64,000 bases of DNA from an uncultured Chloroflexales bacterium (GCA_937902315.1 CALGUG010000029.1:62001-126000), one strand, 5' to 3'. Shown: positions 34,699-46,196, counted from the first letter of the stretch. The notes: generated by a model from the sequence alone, not told the origin. Numbers and translations are program-made.

Positions 34699-36591
34699 TC
34701 AGGCGCTACGTCGTGTGCGCCAACGTTCGCGTAGATAGATGATGCTGTTGCGTTGGTAGACTAACCATTCGATCACCAACACGATCAAGGCTAGGCCAGC
34801 CAGCCAGCGCCAGATCTCGAGCCGCCCGTCGCGCGCGCCGGTGGTGGCGTTTTGTAAGCCGCTGCGCTGCTGCACTGCTAACTCGGTCTTGGGGGCGATG
34901 CGCGATTCATTGGGCGCGAACAGATTGACCGTGTAGTTGCGGCTGACCACCAGTTCGTTGCCGCGATACTCCTCGACGCTGTAGACGCCTAGTTGATCGG
35001 TTTCGCCGAAGATCGCCTGATTATCTTGCAGGCTGGCTTGATGGCGTCTGCCATCGGGAGTGATCACATCGACGCGCGAAATGCTCGGATCGGTTTGCAG
35101 CGCTAGGGCTTGGCCCGGCAAGAGTTGAGCCGCTTCTGCGCCGCTGCCCGGTGCGAGATAGCTCATTAGGTTCGAGAGCAAGAGCGGGAAGGCGACTTGC
35201 AACGGCAGGTCGGATTGATGCAGATCGAAGGCCAGCACGGCGATGCGGCGTCCCTGTTGCTCGCCCACAAACAGAATCGGCGCGCCATCGCTATCGACCA
35301 GAATGCGCGCCCAGGTGCCGGGCGCTAGGCGGTTGGCGCGGTAGACGCTCACCTCGCTTAGGCTGACATTGCGCAGCAGCGGTTCGTCGCTCAGCAGCGG
35401 GCGCAGCACCGGGAACTCGATTTGGCCCGTGACCGAAAAGAACTCAGTCGAACGGGGCGGCGCAATAAAGAGCAGATTGCCCACTGGCAAAGTATCGGGT
35501 ACAAAGCCGTCGAGAATGGTGACTGGCACTTCGGCGACCGTCTCGGTGAAGGTGCTGGTGCTGGTCGGCACATTGGTGACTTGAATGCCGGGCAAGAGCG
35601 ACAGACCGACCTCTAAGAAGCGGTTGCCCTCGCCGATCACGCGCACGCGGGTGATGTCGCCCACCGTCGAAGCGGCCCAAGCTTGGTTATCGCTCAGCAA
35701 GCCATCTTCGCCATCTAGGCGCGCTTCGGCCAGCTTGACGCTGGCGGGCACTTCGAGCACGATGCTCTGCTCGCGGTTTGGCTCTAGAGTCAAGTTATAG
35801 GCGTTGAAGAGCGTCCCATCGAGGTAGATGTCTAAGCGACGCTCGACGCTGCTTTCGCCGTAGTTGATGGCTTGGGCGAAGAGGGTTTGGCCTGCGGCGC
35901 TCGGTTGCAGGGCTAGGGCGCTGATGGCACTGTTGTCGCTACGGCTGCCGATCGGAAAGTAACGCACCGTCGCGGGCACTTTCAGCTCTTCGGGCAACGA
36001 GACATTGCCATCAGAGATGATTGCGATCTCGCTTTCGGCTTCGCGTTCGGCCAATGCCGAGGCCATGGTGAGCGCTTGGCTCAGATCGCTGCCGCCGCCG
36101 TGCTGCAGCTCAATCGCTGCGATGGCGTTGCGCAGTTCGCGTTGGTCGGTGGTGGCCGAGACCGGCACTTCCATCTGGCCGCCCGCCGCGATGATGGTGG
36201 CGCGCCCGCCGTCGGGCAGCTGCTCGATCAGGCTGATGGCTTGGGCTTTGGCTTGCTCGAGACGGCTGCGGCCATCGTCGATGGCGCCCATACTGGCCGA
36301 GCGGTCGACGATCAGAATCAGGTTGCGCCCGCTGATGCCTTGGGTGCGGAAGAAGGGTCGTGCCAAGGCGAAGACCAGCAAAAGCATCAGTAAGAGCTGC
36401 AAAAAGAGCAGTAGATTGCGCTTGAGCTTCTGCCATGGCGCATTGGCCTCGACATCGCGCACCAGTCGTTGCCAGAGAAAGGTTGAAGAGACCGTGCGCT
36501 CTTCGCGCCGCAGCTTCAACATATACATCGCCACAATCAGCGGGCCGATGATCGCGGCAGCAAGCAGTGCAAGGGGAGAAAGCAACGACAT
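34699..36591 (-). CDS. BatA/VWA membrane protein of the MoxR cluster
   Basis: 630 residues. It begins with two transmembrane helices (about 4-24 and 58-78) and the BatA-type segment LKLRREERTVSSTFLWQRLVRDVEANAPWQKLKRNLLL. A von Willebrand A domain (about 88-270) carries the MIDAS DRSAS at 96-100. Beta-rich extracytoplasmic domains follow, with a final transmembrane helix near 597-615 and a short basic tail. Such proteins work with MoxR ATPases and DUF58 proteins as metal-dependent assembly or stress factors at the membrane; the client is unknown. It is last in a minus-strand cluster, 46 bp after the DUF402 gene. AGAGGA precedes the ATG. Confidence 0.9.
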   Translation of the reverse strand: MSLLSPLALLAAAIIGPLIVAMYMLKLRREERTVSSTFLWQRLVRDVEANAPWQKLKRNLLLFLQLLLMLLLVFALARPFFRTQGISGRNLILIVDRSASMGAIDDGRSRLEQAKAQAISLIEQLPDGGRATIIAAGGQMEVPVSATTDQRELRNAIAAIELQHGGGSDLSQALTMASALAEREAESEIAIISDGNVSLPEELKVPATVRYFPIGSRSDNSAISALALQPSAAGQTLFAQAINYGESSVERRLDIYLDGTLFNAYNLTLEPNREQSIVLEVPASVKLAEARLDGEDGLLSDNQAWAASTVGDITRVRVIGEGNRFLEVGLSLLPGIQVTNVPTSTSTFTETVAEVPVTILDGFVPDTLPVGNLLFIAPPRSTEFFSVTGQIEFPVLRPLLSDEPLLRNVSLSEVSVYRANRLAPGTWARILVDSDGAPILFVGEQQGRRIAVLAFDLHQSDLPLQVAFPLLLSNLMSYLAPGSGAEAAQLLPGQALALQTDPSISRVDVITPDGRRHQASLQDNQAIFGETDQLGVYSVEEYRGNELVVSRNYTVNLFAPNESRIAPKTELAVQQRSGLQNATTGARDGRLEIWRWLAGLALIVLVIEWLVYQRNSIIYLRERWRTRRSA

Positions 36592-36637
36592 ACCAGTCCT
36601 CTAGTCTAGATTTCAACGACTCCATGCTGGTGCGAAC

Positions 36638-37111
36638 CTAACGATCAAAGGGCGGGGCACCTGTGCGGGCCAAGTGCTGCAATTCAGCTAGGGCTGCCAG
36701 CGACTCGCGATGGGCCTCGGGATCGCTCTCGTCAAGTCCCAAAGCGGCGAATTCATCTTCGTCGAGCACCTGAAGCCTGCTGCGATCCGGCGAGACATAT
36801 AGGTCGAGCGCGAGGTCTTCCGAATTGATCGCTGACTCTTCAAACTGGGCTGGACGCGCGATATTGCAGTACCAACCTTTTAGATCGCCCGCTTGGTTTT
36901 CGAGCCGAAAGATTGTGTACCAGCGGTCGCTGTAAAAATATTCGAAAAAGCGGTCGCCCGTTTCAAAAACGACATAGCCCAGATCCTTATCGGCTTGGGT
37001 CCAGCGGGCCTCTACTAGCCGCAACGTAGGGCTGCTCTCGCGCAGCTCGCTGGGATAGCTGATGGTGTCGCCCGTAAGCGGCTTCAGCAAATTGATTTGG
37101 ATCGCCTTCAT
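36638..37111 (-). CDS. DUF402 family protein
   Basis: 157 residues. The DUF402 core is recognisable in DRFFEYFYSDRWYTIFRL and GDLKGWYCNIARPAQFEE, followed by LALDLYVSPDRSRLQVLDEDEFAALGL. Known DUF402 members include nucleoside-phosphate hydrolases and FAU-1-like RNA-binding proteins with a metal-binding acidic core; which applies here is unclear. The gene starts 9 bp after DUF58 and 46 bp before BatA, so it is translationally embedded in the MoxR cluster. That placement is not typical for the family as I know it and suggests a cluster-linked function. Confidence 0.82.
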   Translation of the reverse strand: MKAIQINLLKPLTGDTISYPSELRESSPTLRLVEARWTQADKDLGYVVFETGDRFFEYFYSDRWYTIFRLENQAGDLKGWYCNIARPAQFEESAINSEDLALDLYVSPDRSRLQVLDEDEFAALGLDESDPEAHRESLAALAELQHLARTGAPPFDR

Positions 37112-37120
37112 GCCTTAGCT

Positions 37121-37996
37121 TTAGCGTAATACGCCGCGACGGCGCATATTCGTCAAGACAAATTCTTCGATTGGCACCGAGCTGTCGGCGAACAGATAGG
37201 TGATGCCGCGCCCGTTGCAAAAGCGTTCAACCTCGTCGCGCCAAGCCTGCAGTTGCTCTTGGTAGCGTCGCATCAGATCGAGATCGGCCGTTACCTCAAT
37301 TGCAGCGCCGCCTTCGGCATCGAGCAGCCGAAAGTCGCCGTCGATCTCGGGTTCTAGCTCTTGGGGCGCCAGCACATGCAGCAGAGTGATGTCCATCGCA
37401 CGTGATGAGAGCGCCCGTAGCGCTTCTTGCCAGTTTGGATCGAGCAGATCTGAACAGAGCACGATCGGGCCGGGTGTGCGTACTGTTTGCACATAACGTC
37501 GGCAGCGTGTCTCAAGGTCGAGCGAGCCGCCAGCCTTCATATCTTGCAGAAAGCGAAAGAGCGGCACCGCGCCTCGTTTGCCGCGCACGCTGGGCAACTG
37601 TTGGTTGCCCGAGCCAAAGGCGCTGACGGATACTCGGTCGAGGCTGGTCAACACGATGTAGCCGAAGGCCGCCACCAAGCGCTGAGCATAGAGAAACTTA
37701 TTCGGCTCGCCCCAATCCATCGATGCGCTGGTGTCGAGTAGCAGGTGCACGGTTAGCTCTTCTTCGGCCACAAACAGCTTGAGGAAGAAACGCTCGGCGC
37801 GGGCGTAGAGATTCCAGTCGATCTGGCGAATGTCATCGCCGATGCCGTAGGGTCGGTAGTCAGCGAATTCGACCGAGGAGCCGCGACGCGGGCTGCGCCG
37901 TTCGCCTTGCATGTCGCCGGCCATGGCACGCCGCGTAATTAGCGAGAGGCGGTCGAGTTTGCGCAGAAATGACGATTCAAACAGAGGTTCAGCCAT
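37121..37996 (-). CDS. DUF58 domain protein
   Basis: 291 residues, soluble. The DUF58 signature is clear: GERRSPRRGSSVEFADYRPY then GIGDDIRQIDWNLYARAERFFLKLF (about 31-75). A VWA-like fold follows with HLLLDTSASMDWGE (MIDAS-like Asp88, Ser90, Ser92). In MoxR systems the DUF58 protein is usually encoded directly after the ATPase and is thought to be its adaptor or client; here it starts 48 bp after the MoxR gene. The ribosome site is weak. Confidence 0.92.
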   Translation of the reverse strand: MAEPLFESSFLRKLDRLSLITRRAMAGDMQGERRSPRRGSSVEFADYRPYGIGDDIRQIDWNLYARAERFFLKLFVAEEELTVHLLLDTSASMDWGEPNKFLYAQRLVAAFGYIVLTSLDRVSVSAFGSGNQQLPSVRGKRGAVPLFRFLQDMKAGGSLDLETRCRRYVQTVRTPGPIVLCSDLLDPNWQEALRALSSRAMDITLLHVLAPQELEPEIDGDFRLLDAEGGAAIEVTADLDLMRRYQEQLQAWRDEVERFCNGRGITYLFADSSVPIEEFVLTNMRRRGVLR

Positions 37997-38044
37997 AGGG
38001 CGGTCTCTGGTGGGAAGGCTTTTGGCAGCCCTCCCACCATGCTC

Positions 38045-39064
<1,020 letters not shown>

Positions 39065-39117
39065 GAATATTCTCCTCCAGTGTGGCTGGCTCGTCTTACA
39101 GGTCTTGCTGCAAGCAG

Positions 39118-40833
<1,716 letters not shown>

Positions 40834-40942
40834 AACTTGTTCCTCATCGCTAAACGATCCAATCGAGAAGCTCTCGTACTACTTCAATGACGAGAATTGA
40901 ACCGTTTGAGTTCCCGTGCAGGAATGGCTCTCGCGCCAAACG

Positions 40943-41374
40943 CTACTCTTCTTTGCGCCACAAGTGCTTATCGACTATTTGCTGCTTGAGCTTGCCTTGT
41001 TCCCACAGCTCTACAACCCGATGACTTGTGATCGTCACCGTGTTTTGGCTCTTCTGGTGGTTGCTTTGAGGGATGATCTTGTTCGATTGAGCCACTGCTG
41101 TTTGGGGAAGGGTGACGTGTTCGAGCTTGCGACGCAGCCAAGACATACCAGCTTCGGCAGCCAGTGCGGTTAGGCTCAGCGCTACCGTCTGCCCGAGTCG
41201 TTTCCAAGTGACGGGCAGTTGATAGCCAGCCACCGTAATCGCGTTCGATTGGGCTGTTGTATGCTGGGGTGCGCGTAAGGGCAGTTGTCGCTCGAGTTGA
41301 GCGCCACAGCGCCCACAGAAACGGTTATCTAACGGGTTGCCGTGTTGACACTCAGGGCAAACACGTTCGACCAT
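40943..41374 (-). CDS. Small zinc-ribbon protein with single hydrophobic segment
   Basis: About 143 residues from the ATG at 41374, with AAGGAG about 9 nt upstream; an earlier in-frame ATG at 41407 lacks this. The N-terminus is a four-Cys zinc ribbon: CPECQHGNPLDNRFCGRCGAQL, Cys pairs spaced CxxC. A moderately hydrophobic stretch near 60-80 (TVALSLTALAAEAGMSWL) is followed by a polar Gln/Asn/Ser-rich segment and a basic helical end (VVELWEQGKLKQQIVDKHLWRKEE). It precedes the MoxR cluster by 109 bp in the same orientation and could be its first gene. Function unknown. Confidence 0.75.
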   Translation of the reverse strand: MVERVCPECQHGNPLDNRFCGRCGAQLERQLPLRAPQHTTAQSNAITVAGYQLPVTWKRLGQTVALSLTALAAEAGMSWLRRKLEHVTLPQTAVAQSNKIIPQSNHQKSQNTVTITSHRVVELWEQGKLKQQIVDKHLWRKEE

Positions 41375-41469
41375 AGCCCTAACTCCTTGCCGTCTGTTCG
41401 GCATCATTAAGTCTTATTCGTAGATAAAGAAGTATAACACTCTGAAGGGGTGTGGGTCAATGGAGATCG

Positions 41470-41563
41470 ACGCCTTCTAAAGCCTAGAAGGCGTAGCTAG
41501 GTAGCACACAGCGCTAGAGAGACGGTGGGCGCTCGGTAGGCAGCGATCAGTGTGTCTCTCTAG
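41470..41563. terminator. Two adjacent hairpins downstream of the HisKA-only gene
   Basis: ACGCCTTCTA (41470-41479) pairs with TAGAAGGCGT (41485-41494). CTAGAGAGAC (41514-41523) pairs with GTCTCTCTAG (41554-41563) around a 30-nt loop. Both are perfect 10-bp stems between the zinc-ribbon gene and the HisKA-only gene. No T-runs are present; a role in ending the HisKA-only transcript is inferred. Confidence 0.5.
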
Positions 41564-41591
41564 CCCCAGTGTACGGGGAGTGCTTGGACGA

Positions 41592-41936
41592 TTAAGGGGT
41601 TTCTATATCGGAATCATCCAATTGGCTGGCTTTCAGCAATACCTCTTGAAGGCGCTGAGTCGCGGCCTCAAGCGGCGATAAATGCCGGTGTACGTCAGCT
41701 TGCTGGATCGTCTCTCGTTGGCTCACACGTTTAAGCATTTCTACTCGGCCAACAATCGTCGTGAGCGGATTTTTAAGATCATGGATAAGGCGTGAGACGA
41801 AACGCGCTTGAAACTCTTCTTGAGCTTGGCGGGCCGCCGCCTCTCGCGCTTGCGACGCGCTTAGTTCAGCCTGCAAAAAGGCTATCTGGTCGCTCATGAG
41901 TTCCAAGTCTGTCTCTGGAGAAGGTTGTGTAGCCAT
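41592..41936 (-). CDS. Stand-alone HisKA (DHp) phosphoacceptor protein
   Basis: 114 residues. A coiled-coil lead (about 15-45) runs into a HisKA H-box, FVSRLIHDLKNPLTTIVGRVEML, with the phosphorylatable His52. A second helix follows and the protein ends; there is no ATPase domain. By family knowledge it could dimerise and accept phosphate from another kinase, act as a phosphotransfer protein, or sequester a response regulator. It has its own SD (AAGGATC 8 nt upstream) and a clean stop, so it looks intact rather than truncated. Two kinases and a receiver lie within 4 kb. Confidence 0.8.
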   Translation of the reverse strand: MATQPSPETDLELMSDQIAFLQAELSASQAREAAARQAQEEFQARFVSRLIHDLKNPLTTIVGRVEMLKRVSQRETIQQADVHRHLSPLEAATQRLQEVLLKASQLDDSDIETP

Positions 41937-42350
41937 GCTATTGATCCTTGAATCTATCTATAAGAATGTGGTTTTCTCGCTTATATCAAAACGTCAAATA
42001 TGTTCATGAATGATACGTGGATGATACGTTCTGAGTTTTGAAAGCGGCGAATACCCTCGATGCTCAGAAACATCGCGAATTCTTGTCATCGATACGCTTG
42101 ATACTTCAGCTCTTGAATTCATCATGAGTGGTCAGCAAAAACTATACCAAGATCTTAATTGATTGTTTACCCATGTTGGCCGACACGTTGGCATACTTCT
42201 TGCGTTTGATAATAATGTCTACAACAATCTAATATTAATCGAAAAATAAGTATATATTGCTTTTATATAAAAACAAATTGCTTTGTTAAATTGTTTTTGA
42301 TAATTAGGTGTAAATATATGTAATTTTTTGCTTATAAGTGGGTAAATAAA
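41937..42350. other. AT-rich divergent intergenic region
   Basis: 414 bp between the HisKA-only gene (-) and the GAF-like kinase (+). It is strongly AT-rich, especially 42180-42350, unlike surrounding genes. No ORF is supported. The AT richness continues into the first ~500 bp of the kinase. Confidence 0.5.
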
Positions 42351-43598
42351 ATGTTTTACGGGAAAACATATTCTATATTGAGCGTAAAACAGAAAATGGA
42401 CGAATTGGCTGCCGATTTGTCTCTTACATTTGATATGTTTGCTAGAGCATCACTGGATATTTTGCCCGATATTGTTGCTAAAGCGATATATGACATCTGT
42501 CTAGTCTATGACGATCGCTTGGAATCTGCTAAGGCTCACCTGACTTCTCTATGCTACCCTCATAACGATGCCATCCTTACGATCTATAGGCATTATCTCT
42601 TTAGGATATATCAAGCCAGACAGGCGATCTTTATCGATGATGCAGCTCAGGATGATATTAGTCCGTCGTTTGAGGATGCTTCATTTCTCTATACTAGCTT
42701 TGCCCTATTACCGATTTATACCAATACAGATGCGATTATCTGTATTGGTATCTTTTTCGACGAAAAACATGCTTGGACCTATCAAGAACGCTATGAACTC
42801 TTATTTTTCATGAAGATCTTCAGTGAAAATATACATAATCACCAAACTATGCAAAATACTCTCTCTATACGTCAGGGTCACGAAGATGCCCTTATCGCTC
42901 TTCGCCATGACCTTCATACACCACTGACATCGATTCAGGGCTACCTTGAGTTGGCATCACGTAAGATCGCTCAAGGTACGCGCGAATCACAGATCAGCCG
43001 CTATCTCGATATCGCCTTGCAAGAGACCCAGACCTTGCAAACGCGTTTGGAAGAGCTGCTGAATCTTTCGATGATCGACCTAAACTGCTTCGAGTTGTCA
43101 GTGAGCAGTCTGTCGCCCGATACCCTTATCGGTGCGGTGATCATGGAATATAGTCTGCACTACCCATATCGCACGATAGTCGCAGATGTACCTGATAGTC
43201 GCCACATGGCAACTTGGGATGCAGAACGGATCAAGCAGATCCTCTCTCATCTTCTAAGAAATGCGCTTATGTACTCGCCCGACACAAGCCCAGTCGAGAT
43301 ACAAGTCAGGTATAGCGAAGAGGGCGTGTCGATTGCTGTGCAAGACTACGGCGACGGGATCGAAGCGAGCAAACAAGACCTGATTTTTGTGCGCTATTGG
43401 CGTGGCGTCGATAACTCGTTTCGAAAGACCTCTTATGGTCTCGGAATTGGCTTGTATCTCAGCCGGGCTTTTGCTGAATATCACGGGGGAAGGTTGTGGG
43501 TGGAAAGTAGTGCTAAGGCGGGGGAAGGTAGCCGATTTGTACTTGACTTGCCATGGCAAGCGGTTGAAGGAGCTGCTGAAACAGGCCCATCTGTATAA
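42351..43598 (+). CDS. Sensor histidine kinase with GAF-like input domain
   Basis: 415 residues. Residues about 20-165 look like a GAF-type sensory domain (ALLPIYTNTDAIICIGIFFDEKHAWTYQERYELLFFMKIFSENI). The kinase core has an H-box LRHDLHTPLTSIQGYLEL (His186), N-box HLLRNALMYSP, G1 DYGDGIEASKQDLIF and G2 YGLGIGLYLSRAFAEYHGG. There is no transmembrane segment, so it is cytoplasmic. The first ~170 codons are AT-rich and the kinase half is closer to the genome average, suggesting a mosaic or recently acquired input domain. No clear ribosome site precedes the ATG. A phosphorelay with the adjacent HisKA-only protein and response regulator is inferred. Confidence 0.87.
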   Translation: MFYGKTYSILSVKQKMDELAADLSLTFDMFARASLDILPDIVAKAIYDICLVYDDRLESAKAHLTSLCYPHNDAILTIYRHYLFRIYQARQAIFIDDAAQDDISPSFEDASFLYTSFALLPIYTNTDAIICIGIFFDEKHAWTYQERYELLFFMKIFSENIHNHQTMQNTLSIRQGHEDALIALRHDLHTPLTSIQGYLELASRKIAQGTRESQISRYLDIALQETQTLQTRLEELLNLSMIDLNCFELSVSSLSPDTLIGAVIMEYSLHYPYRTIVADVPDSRHMATWDAERIKQILSHLLRNALMYSPDTSPVEIQVRYSEEGVSIAVQDYGDGIEASKQDLIFVRYWRGVDNSFRKTSYGLGIGLYLSRAFAEYHGGRLWVESSAKAGEGSRFVLDLPWQAVEGAAETGPSV

Positions 43599-43600
43599 GG

Positions 43601-43627
43601 AGTTTGGCTTGGCTAGTAGGCCAAACT
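43601..43627. terminator. Hairpin after the GAF-like kinase
   Basis: AGTTTGGC (43601-43608) pairs with GCCAAACT (43620-43627), starting 2 nt after the kinase stop. No T-run follows. The rest of the 494-bp gap to the next kinase has no supported gene. Confidence 0.5.
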
Positions 43628-44039
43628 ACAATCAGCCCAGCCATTAAGACTATATACACCAGCAACGATATATTTGTAAAGCTTTATTGCTTATTTGCAT
43701 GTTGGCATATATATTGCTCTGCTAGATAGTGTCTAGCTTAAGTGGGTTGTTGACGATATACGTAAACTACGAACGCTGTTTACATTCCTAAGCTCCTGAT
43801 AGCGGAACAGCGATCCTTCAATATAGGACCCTCTCTACACAGCGAATCTGATAAGCGTTCCAGATTTGCAAGGATGCGGTATCGCTAACAACGTGCATCG
43901 ATATTGCGCCTTCCAAGCATTGGAATAAGCCCGAGAAATAGGTGGTCTCTCCTGCTTGTTCAACAGTTCACCAAGCGTAATGAACGAGTAATCTGCATAG
44001 GCGAGTATTCCCCTAGTCACTATGGGTTGAGTAAAGAGG

Positions 44040-44090
44040 AATGAGCCTCATTTCTCATAGCTTGGAAGGCTAGCGTCTCTGAGGCTCATT
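44040..44090 (+). promoter_or_regulatory. Hairpin covering the ribosome-binding site of the next gene
   Basis: AATGAGCCTCA (44040-44050) and TGAGGCTCATT (44080-44090) are perfect 11-bp complements. The 3' arm contains GAGG, the only SD-like sequence 8 nt before the ATG at 44093, so folding would hide it. TAGC/GCTA can extend pairing within the loop. This is a candidate translational switch; function is inferred from base pairing alone. Confidence 0.55.
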
Positions 44091-44092
44091 AG

Positions 44093-45232
44093 ATGGATAT
44101 GTATTATCGCCAAACAAGAACTGATCCTCGCTTAATCAACAGTGTTCAAGCTGAGCATCAAGTTGAGGAGCGTATCCTTGTTGTCGCACCCGAAAGCGAG
44201 GCGATAACGCAGCTTTTTGAACTGCTTCAAAAGGCCGACTATGCGATTGTGCACTTAACAAACTTGCAGGCCGCGCTCGATAGTTTTGTAAGCTCGCCAG
44301 GCTCCTTCAGGTGCGTGATACTTGACGAACACTATTGTACGCTTAGCTATCTCACAAGTTTAGCCCGTTTTCGGGCCAAGCTATCGCACTCGGTGCCTAT
44401 CTTAGTGATCTCCGATGACCGAGATAGTCCCCAGCTTTCGCCAGCTTGTCTTGAATTTATAGACGCTTACCTACCTCCCATCGAACAGGCTCAGCGTTTT
44501 CTCTATGCGCTCCAAGCTCAACAACGTATCGCCCGACATGTGCAGTATCTGGAAGAAGGACAAATGACACTGCTTGCTGCGACGTTCTTATCTTCCCAAG
44601 CTGCTCAACTCAATCGGGCGGAATTAGCAATGCAGCAATTGCTGCATAAAGAACTATTGCATCGTGTGCATACTCATATCGCTGCATTACGCGACTATTT
44701 AGAGCTTGAAGTCAAGCGCCTGCCCATCGGGATCGCTCGTGAAGCGATGTGGAGCGTCTTATACCGAGTGCGCCACCTTAGTACTCTCTATGAAACGATG
44801 TTTGTGCTTGGCTCTGAGGAGCAACTCGAAGTAAGTAGTTTGCTTGCAAAAGTGAGTTACGGTCTCAAGGCCTTGTACAGTCCACGTTCAAAACTTCCCG
44901 TCATTGTAGAAGGTGAACTTTACCTATCCGCGAATAGTGCATCAGCTTTGATAATCATCATCAACGAACTGGTAACGAATGCCTTTCGCCATGCCTTTCC
45001 AGGCGGACGCTTCGGCGCAATCAGGGTTATGTGTGGGCGGAGCGATAATGTAGGATGGTGTAAAGTGATTGATGATGGAATCGGGATAGAGATGCCTTCA
45101 ACTTTGCCCCACAGTAGTGGTATAGCGCTTGTTCGCCAAATCGTACGACGAACCTTAGGAGGCCAATGTCATTGGGAAAATAGTGGCAAAGGCACGATCG
45201 CTACTGTGCAGTTTCCGTTGGCTGTCCCATGA
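44093..45232 (+). CDS. HisKA_2-type kinase with degenerate receiver domain
   Basis: 379 residues. Residues about 27-130 resemble a response-regulator fold: Asp78 (FRCVILDEH) is in the phosphoacceptor position, but the usual acidic pair is replaced by VVAPES, so it is probably a pseudo-receiver. The C-terminal half matches HisKA_2/HWE-like kinases: LLHKELLHRVHTHIAALRDYLELE (phosphoacceptor probably His190), ELVTNAFRHAFPGG (N-box), VIDDGIGIE (G1) and SGIALVRQIVRRTLGG (G2). It has no transmembrane segment. Its 3' end overlaps that of the convergent response regulator by 32 bp. Its ribosome site lies inside a hairpin. Confidence 0.82.
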   Translation: MDMYYRQTRTDPRLINSVQAEHQVEERILVVAPESEAITQLFELLQKADYAIVHLTNLQAALDSFVSSPGSFRCVILDEHYCTLSYLTSLARFRAKLSHSVPILVISDDRDSPQLSPACLEFIDAYLPPIEQAQRFLYALQAQQRIARHVQYLEEGQMTLLAATFLSSQAAQLNRAELAMQQLLHKELLHRVHTHIAALRDYLELEVKRLPIGIAREAMWSVLYRVRHLSTLYETMFVLGSEEQLEVSSLLAKVSYGLKALYSPRSKLPVIVEGELYLSANSASALIIIINELVTNAFRHAFPGGRFGAIRVMCGRSDNVGWCKVIDDGIGIEMPSTLPHSSGIALVRQIVRRTLGGQCHWENSGKGTIATVQFPLAVP

Positions 45233-45587
45233 AACGCTCGATACAGGCGAAAAGTTGATCGAGCTTGAAGGGTTTGGCAATAAAATCCACCGTTCCAAGC
45301 TCTCCGGCATAGCTAGAGCCACTATCGTCAGCAGTGACTAAGACAACGGGGATATCAGCTGCTTGTGGATCTGCTTTAATCGATTGGAAGACTTGACGCC
45401 CATCGAGACCCGGCATACGTAAGTCGAGCAGAACCATCGCAGGTGGGTTCAGATGGATCTGTTCAAGAATACGTGTTCCATCTTGAAGCGTCTCGACTTG
45501 GTATCCTTCGAATTCGAGGATATCGCGCAATGTTTCCAAGATGGCGTCATCATCGTCGACGACGAGAACATGTTTTGCTTGAGTCAT
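45201..45587 (-). CDS. Single-domain response regulator
   Basis: About 128 residues from the ATG at 45587 (GGAGG 6 nt upstream; an adjacent ATG at 45590 and longer in-frame starts to 45650 are less likely). It is a complete receiver: acidic DDDD at 11-14, phosphoacceptor Asp55 in LLDLRMPGLDG, Thr in LVTADD, Lys in FIAKPF. There is no output domain, so it acts by phosphotransfer or protein contact (CheY/Spo0F-like). It is convergent with the HisKA_2 kinase and overlaps it at the 3' ends, which also places their messages antisense over 32 bp. Confidence 0.92.
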   Translation of the reverse strand: MTQAKHVLVVDDDDAILETLRDILEFEGYQVETLQDGTRILEQIHLNPPAMVLLDLRMPGLDGRQVFQSIKADPQAADIPVVLVTADDSGSSYAGELGTVDFIAKPFKLDQLFACIERFMGQPTETAQ

Positions 45588-46196
45588 CATGTGCCTCCAG
45601 ATACGTTGTGCACTATTCATAGATAAGTTATGCACAGACTCATTATACATGCTATTTTTACAATTGATAGCCTTTTATTGAATTTTCTTCAAGGAAATTT
45701 CATAATAGCAAAGCTAAGGTAGATTCTATACCGTTTTTAAATTCTTAATGATGCAGCGATTTGTGTTTTATTTAGTTGTGTTCAGGTTATAAGATTGTAA
45801 TTGGATGAAATTGTTTTAGGCGTTTCTTGGTTTGTAATACATTTTTTATTTTACGTTATCGCACTGTGATCTTTCGCTCTCATTGGCATAATTCCCTCTT
45901 GGAGAGCGTATTTTCCTCGTGATACTCATGTAATATACGTAGCTTTGAGCTTGATAGGTCGTTATATAATAGTAAATCTCTGTGTCGAGCTCACTTCAGT
46001 ATACATCTACAAAGAGCATTCAATCCTATCAGCAACATCCCCTCTTTCCATCGATAGATGATGGTGTACTTTACTCTACCTTAGCGAAAGCGCCGTTCCA
46101 CTTTGAGGCAGACCTCATACGAAATCTGTTTGTATCGTTGGATGCTCGGGGTCTTTCGGCACAGCTAGAAGCTCGTTTTGGCGGGCGAGATGTTGG
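45588..46196. other. AT-rich intergenic region
   Basis: Between the response regulator (-) and the GH13 gene (+). AT-rich up to about 45990; the remainder leads into repeat copy 8. A frame open at 45982-46320 crosses the repeat and is not considered coding. Confidence 0.45.
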
